A stretch of 64,000 bases of DNA. Source: Paractinoplanes bogorensis (GTDB taxonomy: Bacteria > Actinomycetota > Actinomycetes > Mycobacteriales > Micromonosporaceae). The stretch's first letter is position 1. Each line of letters opens with the position of its first letter. Below the pieces are notes generated by a model, which worked only from the letters and a program-made list of their open reading frames with translations, was not told the origin of the DNA and searched no databases. The translations under genes and the position numbers were made by a program. This document shows, piece after piece, positions 62,494 through 64,000 of this stretch. The stretch spans positions 372,001 through 436,000 of the forward strand of contig NZ_JAHKKG010000004.1 in NCBI RefSeq assembly GCF_018829635.1, given 5' to 3'.

Positions 62494-63273
62494 ATGAGCG
62501 AGGAGACGCTGGCCGGCGGCAACACGGTGGGTGCGGTGCGGATCGGGGAGGTGGTCCACAAGCGGGCCTCGCCGTGGACGCCGACGGTGCATGCGGTGCT
62601 GCGGCATCTCGAGGAGGCCGGCTTCGACGGGGCGCCGCGGGCCCTGGGCTTCGACGAGCAGGGCCGCGAGATGCTCACCTACCTGCCCGGCGAGACCGCG
62701 GGCGGCCGGTTCCCGTGGCCGGCGTGGGCGTTCACCGACCCGATGCTGGTCCAGGTCGGGCAGTGGCTGCGGCGGGTCCACGACGTGACGGCCGGGTTCG
62801 TGCCGCCGCCGGGGGAGCGCTGGTTCGCCGCGGGCAGTCCGGCGATGGGGCCCGGTCTGATCGTCGGGCATCAGGACGCGGCGCCCTACAACGCCGCCGT
62901 GGTCGACGGCGAGCGGCTGGCCGGGTTCTTCGACTGGGACACTGCCGGGCCGTCGACCCGCGAGTTCGACCTGGCGTTCGCGGCACTGTGGTGGGTGCCG
63001 CTGGTGACGCCGGAGGTGGCCGAGGGGCTGGGCTTCCACGACCCGGACGACCGGTCGCGCCGGCTGCACCTGCTGCTCGACGCGTACGGGTGGGAGGGTG
63101 ACCGGCACGCGTTCGGCGAGACGATCGTGCGGCGGGCGCGCCGGCAGGCCGCGGGCATGCGGGAGATGGCTGACGCGGGCGATCCGGCCGCGCTCGCGCT
63201 GTTGCCGGTGGCCGGCTACATCGAGGACGCCGCCGACGACGTCGAGACGTTCCCGGCCGAGTTCTGGGGCTGA
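62494..63273 (+). CDS. APH-like phosphotransferase
   Basis: 259 residues from ATG 62494. GHQDAAPYNAAVV at about 130-142 replaces the usual H-G-D-x-x-x-x-N loop (His 131, Asp 133, Asn 138), and FFDWDTAGPSTREFDLA is the metal-binding strand. Substrate unknown; members phosphorylate aminoglycosides, sugars or homoserine. The long upstream frame is not similar, so this start is used. It is followed by an inverted repeat (63310-63326) that may end transcription. Confidence 0.85.
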   Translation: MSEETLAGGNTVGAVRIGEVVHKRASPWTPTVHAVLRHLEEAGFDGAPRALGFDEQGREMLTYLPGETAGGRFPWPAWAFTDPMLVQVGQWLRRVHDVTAGFVPPPGERWFAAGSPAMGPGLIVGHQDAAPYNAAVVDGERLAGFFDWDTAGPSTREFDLAFAALWWVPLVTPEVAEGLGFHDPDDRSRRLHLLLDAYGWEGDRHAFGETIVRRARRQAAGMREMADAGDPAALALLPVAGYIEDAADDVETFPAEFWG

Positions 63274-63309
63274 CCGCACCCGGACCGTCGTCAGATCTGA
63301 CACGTAGCG

Positions 63310-63418
63310 CCAGAGCGGCACTCTGGAGTAACGCTCAGCCTTCCTGGGCGTATCGTTTGCCATATCGCGACCAGACCGGTTTGTCCGTTTTGTGGGAGGT
63401 CTGGTCAGCCTTGGACAA
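63310..63418 (+). promoter_or_regulatory. Structured leader before the oxygenase gene
   Basis: CCAGAG-CGGCA-CTCTGG (63310-63326) may be a weak terminator. Farther on, GACCAGACC (63369-63377) pairs with GGTCTGGTC (63398-63406) across a 20-base loop, while TTGTCC in that loop can instead pair with GGACAA (63413-63418). The two pairings exclude each other, which may matter for regulation; the gene's ribosome site GGAGG lies at 63429-63433. Confidence 0.4.
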
Positions 63419-63438
63419 ATCGATCAGCGGAGGTTTGC

Positions 63439-64000
63439 GTGTCCGACATTGTGGCGCGTCCCATCACCAGGGTGCCACTCTCGCCGGCGGACGGGGTGGC
63501 CGTCCGGGGGCTGGCCGGCCGAGTGGCGTCCGAGCTGTCCGACCTCGAGCCGCGGAGTCGGCTCCACCGCATCGCCCTGCTGTCCCAGGAGTTGCCGGTC
63601 ACGCTCCGGCGGACGCTGGTCGACTTCCGCCTCGGCGGCGACGGCGGCCTCGTGCTGTCGGGTCTGCCGATCGTGGACGCCGACCTCGGTTCCAGCCCGC
63701 CGGTGACGTCGGCGCCGCCGCGCGGCGGCGAGCTCGCGCGCATCGACGCCATGCTGCTCCTGCTCGCGTCGTTTCTCGGCTACCCGGTATCGCAGGCCGG
63801 TGTGGACGGCGGGCGCCTGATCCGAGACGTCAGCCCGCTTCCGGGCGATGAGACCACTCAGCTCGGATCCAGTTCGGCCGGGGAACTGATGTGGCACAAC
63901 GAAGATGCCTACCATCCGCTGCGTCCGGATTGGATCATCCTGTTCTGCCTGCGCAATCCGGACCGCACAGCGACGAGCTTCGCGCGCATCGAGGACATTC
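63439..64000 (+). CDS. Fe(II)/2-oxoglutarate oxygenase, clavaminate synthase-like (3' end outside window)
   Basis: The first 187 residues from GTG 63439 (GGAGG 5 bases upstream). The iron motif H-x-E/D begins at H153-N-E155 within GELMWHNEDAYHPLRPD, the exact setting seen in clavaminate synthase, L-arginine oxygenase VioC and L-asparagine oxygenase AsnO. The N-terminal half (LVLSGLPIVD) fits as well. Such enzymes usually hydroxylate the beta-carbon of an amino acid in non-ribosomal peptide pathways. The second histidine lies beyond the edge. Confidence 0.85.
   Translation, partial: MSDIVARPITRVPLSPADGVAVRGLAGRVASELSDLEPRSRLHRIALLSQELPVTLRRTLVDFRLGGDGGLVLSGLPIVDADLGSSPPVTSAPPRGGELARIDAMLLLLASFLGYPVSQAGVDGGRLIRDVSPLPGDETTQLGSSSAGELMWHNEDAYHPLRPDWIILFCLRNPDRTATSFARIEDI

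Overview
The window reads as chromosomal DNA of a GC-rich filamentous actinomycete, most likely a member of the Micromonosporaceae close to Actinoplanes. The reasons are the very high GC content, the many GTG starts and 4-base ATGA/GTGA stop-start overlaps, a perfect CelR/CebR box (TGGGAGCGCTCCCA) in front of a GH74-GH48-AA10 cellulase set, a sugar ABC importer with no ATPase of its own, the typical actinobacterial RHIM-like small protein, and a strong excess of the octamer CCGTACGG. I saw no rRNA, tRNA, CRISPR array, transposase or prophage.

Layout. 1-4.4 kb: end of a methyltransferase, a sugar-nucleotide dehydratase without its usual membrane anchor, and a divergent TetR/MFS efflux pair with visible operators. 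4.4-12.5 kb: a secreted protein, a DUF1028 protein, a Rieske oxygenase coupled to a cytosine-deaminase-like amidohydrolase, an ArsR-SRPBCC-DHFR-like operon, small enzymes, a degenerate resolvase-like protein and a DUF3558 lipoprotein. 12.5-14.2 kb: a coupled two-gene module in which both proteins carry RHIM-like (bacterial amyloid signalling) motifs; this is the best candidate for a little-described system. 14.2-24.6 kb: nucleobase and amino-acid permeases, a PL3 pectate lyase, MerR/FMN-reductase/MFS/GntR and GntR/CPBP regulatory units, and a glycosyltransferase. 24.7-26.9 kb: a CHAT protease-like domain fused to a seven-blade WD40 propeller.

27-32 kb: a LacI-type-regulated sugar ABC importer (binding protein and two permeases) and UDP-glucose dehydrogenase. 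32.4-39.2 kb: the cellulolytic cluster, with xyloglucanase GH74-CBM2, cellobiohydrolase CBM2-GH48 and LPMO AA10-CBM2. 39.3-42.7 kb: L,D-transpeptidase, a Uma2 nuclease and a TetR/DsbA-like/47-residue Cys-peptide operon with an operator across the peptide start. 42.9-48.3 kb: a tightly coupled xylan side-chain operon (SGNH esterase, GH115 glucuronidase, SGNH esterase). 48.5-55.4 kb: a class A PBP with an unusual repeat-rich leader, then an ABC export system divergent from an OmpR-type two-component system. 55.5-64 kb: CadD transporter, trypsin-like protease, DUF2461, HIT-like, methyltransferase, a NarL-type two-component system, an acyltransferase and an aminoglycoside phosphotransferase-like kinase. 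At the right edge is the beginning of a clavaminate synthase-like Fe(II)/2-oxoglutarate oxygenase, which may open a non-ribosomal peptide cluster.

Together the genes describe a saprophyte that degrades plant cell wall. Cellulose and xyloglucan (32-39 kb), glucuronoxylan (43-48 kb) and pectin (15.7 kb) are attacked outside the cell, each unit with its own operator-like sequence, and oligosaccharides are imported by ABC systems. Stress, efflux and envelope genes are interspersed. All functions are read from sequence motifs only; no database search was possible.
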